Assembly: GCF_900102215.1 (NCBI RefSeq)
Contig: NZ_FNBG01000001.1
Location: 124,001 to 188,000, forward strand
Direction of reading: 5' to 3'
Length of the DNA: 64,000 nucleotides
DNA from: Fontibacillus panacisegetis
GTDB taxonomy: Bacteria; Bacillota; Bacilli; Paenibacillales; Paenibacillaceae
Both the position numbers and the translations under genes were made by a program. Below the pieces are notes generated by a model. That model saw only the letters and a list, made by a program, of their open reading frames with translations. It did not search any database and was not told the DNA's origin. Of the stretch, positions 61,795 through 64,000 are shown piece after piece (within the stretch, counting starts at the first letter, position 1; each line of letters starts with the position of its first letter).

Positions 61795-63609
61795 ATGCTG
61801 ACAGCAGAACGCTATATTACTTTACAGAATCATTATGTGGGGCCTGGAGCTAGTGAATCGGAGGAGCAGGAATACGAAGCTACACTTGAAGAGTTAACGG
61901 GTTTATTTCACTGCACGGAACGTAATGTAAAGATGATTGTAAAGAAGCTGCAGGAGGAAGAGCTTATTAAATGGCTGCCTGGGCGCGGGCGCGGCAATCG
62001 ATCACGGATTCAATTTATGGTGAAACGAGAGTCCTTTCTTTTAAGATTCGCACAACAATTAGCTGAAAAAGGGGATTATCGATACGCCTTTGAATTTCTT
62101 CATAGCTTTGAAGAAGATAAACATATAGTTGATCAATTCATCAAATGGCTCAATGAACAATTCGGAGTTAAGCAGTTATCGGCCAATCATAAAGACAAGG
62201 ATGTAGTCCATCTTCCAGTGTACCGTACTGTACATACACTAGACCCCGGTAATTTGTACTTCGGGTTCGACTCTCATCTCGTAAGACAGATATTTGATCG
62301 ACTAGTGCACTTTGATTCGGAGAAAGGACAAATCGTTCCGATGCTTGCACATTATTGGGAGGGCAACGAGGATGGAACTGAATGGAAGTTCCATTTGCGA
62401 AAAGGAATTACTTTTCACCATGGCAAAGTACTAACCTCCGAGGATGTAGTATTTACGTTAAATCGTTTGCGGTGTTCTCAGACGAATCAGTGGATACTTG
62501 AAACGATAGAGCTTGTAGAGGCGCTAGATGATCGAACGGTGAAAATAATTTTACATCAGCCCAATTGGCTGCTCCCCTGTCTGTTATGCTCGTCGTGTGT
62601 TTCTATCTTACCGAAGGATCTGCTAACGCAGGATGAACCCTCATTTTGGAGTCAGCCTAGCGGGACAGGACCTTTTCGTGTAGCTAAATGGAGCGATAAT
62701 AGCATAGAACTGGCTGTGAATGATAGTTATTTTCTTGGAAGAGCTTATCTTGACGGTGTTAAGATTGTTTTTCTTCCCGATAATATCCCTAATAGATCTA
62801 AGGTCAAATGGGAAAATTTGATAAATAATGATGCCCGTGTTCCTTCTCAAGCCGGAGGAGATTGGGAATTGATTGAGACTTTAAGTAAAAGCTGCCTACT
62901 TATCTCTTGGAATCGCAACAAGACAGGACCACAGCAATCTCTTGCTTTCCGTCAGGCCGTCAACCTGATTATCGATCGTTCCGGGATGATAGATTATTCT
63001 GGTCAGCAGGGCTATCCTGCCAGAAGCTTTCTTCCAAAAGAGGATACATCCTATGGTATACATAGACATGATGTTGAAGCCGCCAAAAAACTACTTCAAG
63101 AATCCGGCTATGACGGTTCTCCCATCAGTCTTCTTACTACCGAAGCCGATTGTATTGATGCACAATGGATTCAGAAGCAATGTGCCTTGATCGGAATTCC
63201 GGTTGAACTTACATACACCGGAAAGAATGCTCTGACCAAAATCGGAGCTGGACAGGAATCCGATGCTGTTCTTATATGTCTTCTATTTGCTGATGACGAG
63301 ATTTGTGAGCTGGAGAGCTTCCTACAGGAAAATAGCATCATTCACCAGCATCTGGAGCCCGGCCTTCACAATTGGATAAATAGCATAGTCAAAGAAATAT
63401 ACGCTACTAAGTCAGAAGAAAAGCGACGTGTATTACTGCAGCAAATCGAATATCGTCTGCATGATGAAGCCCAGCTCTTATTTTTACTGCATCGCAAAAT
63501 GAACACCTACGTGCATCCTTCTATTCGCGGGCTGGTCATCAACAATTTAGGTTGGATGGATTTCAAAGATATTTGGCTGATTTCAAGCTTGACTGCAAAA
63601 AAAGCATAA
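61795..63609 (+). CDS. SgrR-like regulator (helix-turn-helix plus solute-binding domain)
   Basis: This 604-residue protein fuses an N-terminal winged-helix domain of the SgrR type (residues about 1-115, LFHCTERNVKMIVKKLQEEE) to a family 5 solute-binding domain (VYRTVHTLDPGN, WKFHLRKGITFHHGKVLTSE, SQPSGTGPFRVAKW). Without a signal peptide it acts in the cytoplasm, sensing a sugar or peptide-like ligand. The ATG at 61795 follows GGAGGGAC. Its stop codon touches the first base of a repeat element, so the end of the gene is where the element inserted. No cognate transporter gene is adjacent. Confidence 0.9.
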   Translation: MLTAERYITLQNHYVGPGASESEEQEYEATLEELTGLFHCTERNVKMIVKKLQEEELIKWLPGRGRGNRSRIQFMVKRESFLLRFAQQLAEKGDYRYAFEFLHSFEEDKHIVDQFIKWLNEQFGVKQLSANHKDKDVVHLPVYRTVHTLDPGNLYFGFDSHLVRQIFDRLVHFDSEKGQIVPMLAHYWEGNEDGTEWKFHLRKGITFHHGKVLTSEDVVFTLNRLRCSQTNQWILETIELVEALDDRTVKIILHQPNWLLPCLLCSSCVSILPKDLLTQDEPSFWSQPSGTGPFRVAKWSDNSIELAVNDSYFLGRAYLDGVKIVFLPDNIPNRSKVKWENLINNDARVPSQAGGDWELIETLSKSCLLISWNRNKTGPQQSLAFRQAVNLIIDRSGMIDYSGQQGYPARSFLPKEDTSYGIHRHDVEAAKKLLQESGYDGSPISLLTTEADCIDAQWIQKQCALIGIPVELTYTGKNALTKIGAGQESDAVLICLLFADDEICELESFLQENSIIHQHLEPGLHNWINSIVKEIYATKSEEKRRVLLQQIEYRLHDEAQLLFLLHRKMNTYVHPSIRGLVINNLGWMDFKDIWLISSLTAKKA

Positions 63610-64000
63610 GAGGCTGTTCCAAAAGTAGGGTTAGTGTCAAAATAGAAATAGCGGTGCAAGGAAGATGATCCTTGCACCGCTTGATCCTGCCACACATTCT
63701 ATGACCGTATCTCATATGTAATAGTGTCATCATGCGGAATTCCTGAAATTCCTGCAAATGTGCAGGCTTTGTTTATGTAAAGCCTCTAAATGCCCTGAAT
63801 TGCTGCAAATGTGCAGGCTTTCTCTAAGGATTCTCTTCAAACTAGTCTATTCTGAACCATATTCCTGCATTTTTGCAGGCTTTTGTTCATCCTTTCATGG
63901 CTACTATAAAAAAACTGTATTTTTGCATCCTTTTCCTGATATCTTGCCTTTACACTGCTAAACAAGAAGCGTCCCTCAAAGTTATCTTAGATAACTTTGG
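63609..64000 (+). mobile_element. MITE-like element with terminal repeats and palindromic units (long copy, right end outside window)
   Basis: The element starts AGAGGCTGTTCCAAAAGTAG at the stop codon of the SgrR-like gene. A 13-bp stem AGCGGTGCAAGGA/TCCTTGCACCGCT follows (63650-63681). Palindromic units come next at 63751-63766, 63799-63820 and 63864-63879, each followed by CTTT or CTTTT. The window ends inside CAAAGTTATC-TTA-GATAACTTTG, which corresponds to the hairpin at the end of the short copy at 22049. It has no coding frame of note and is probably about 410 bp in full. Confidence 0.75.

Overview
The window looks like chromosomal DNA of a Paenibacillus-like, endospore-forming Bacillota (Firmicutes). 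It is AT-rich, has strong AGGAGG-type ribosome sites, carries a GerA-type spore germination operon, and has the Staphylococcus/Bacillus-style arrangement narGHJI-nreABC. There are no rRNA or tRNA genes, no CRISPR array and no intact insertion sequence.

Positions 1-18.9 kb are a nitrate respiration block, all on the minus strand. Two diverged nitrate reductase clusters bracket the accessory genes. Cluster 1 (1-6465) starts with a hemerythrin-like protein and two unrecognised small proteins, then narG, narH and the start of narJ, which runs off the left edge. Cluster 2 (10108-18793) is narGHJI followed by the oxygen/nitrate sensing system nreABC. Between them lie moaA, moaD and moaE for molybdenum cofactor and a NarK-type transporter with a PAS domain fused to its C-terminus. 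The promoters of narK and of narG copy 2 contain palindromes close to the NreC box TAGGGN4CCCTA, and the narK promoter also has a near-perfect Fnr/Crp-type site. A modA-modB pair (29.5-31.0 kb) fits the molybdenum demand, but no modC is present.

Positions 19-44 kb are mixed accessory DNA: two tandem solute-binding lipoproteins, a YtkA-like lipoprotein with a PepSY membrane protein, a NarL-type two-component pair, a tyrosine recombinase with an Xer-like palindrome upstream, a YebC/YeeI protein, a YdjC deacetylase, a pair of small DMT proteins around a Crp-type regulator, DoxX, XRE-cupin, MFS and LysR genes, an ABC-F ATPase and a LacI regulator. Many genes here are broken. Several keep both ends but have lost their middle: a butanediol dehydrogenase, a GNAT acetyltransferase, an alpha/beta hydrolase and a NUDIX protein. 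Fragments of a GT-D glycosyltransferase, an AraC regulator and an MFS transporter are also recognisable.

Positions 44-64 kb hold a CPBP protease, cysJI sulfite reductase, an M29 aminopeptidase, HemY, a MerR-TipAS regulator with a 19-bp-spacer promoter, a SWIM-SNF2 helicase, a gerA/gerC/small/gerB germination operon and an SgrR-like regulator. 

A family of non-coding elements links distant parts of the window. Copies lie at 19.04-19.28 kb, 22.05-22.24 kb and 63.6-64.0 kb. The better copies have AGAGGCTG ends, a strong terminal hairpin and, inside, tandem CCTGCA-N4-TGCAGG units followed by CTTTT. The same units form a free-standing array at 32.96-33.15 kb. This element family, the shared pattern of internally deleted genes and the NarK-PAS fusion are the most unusual signals.
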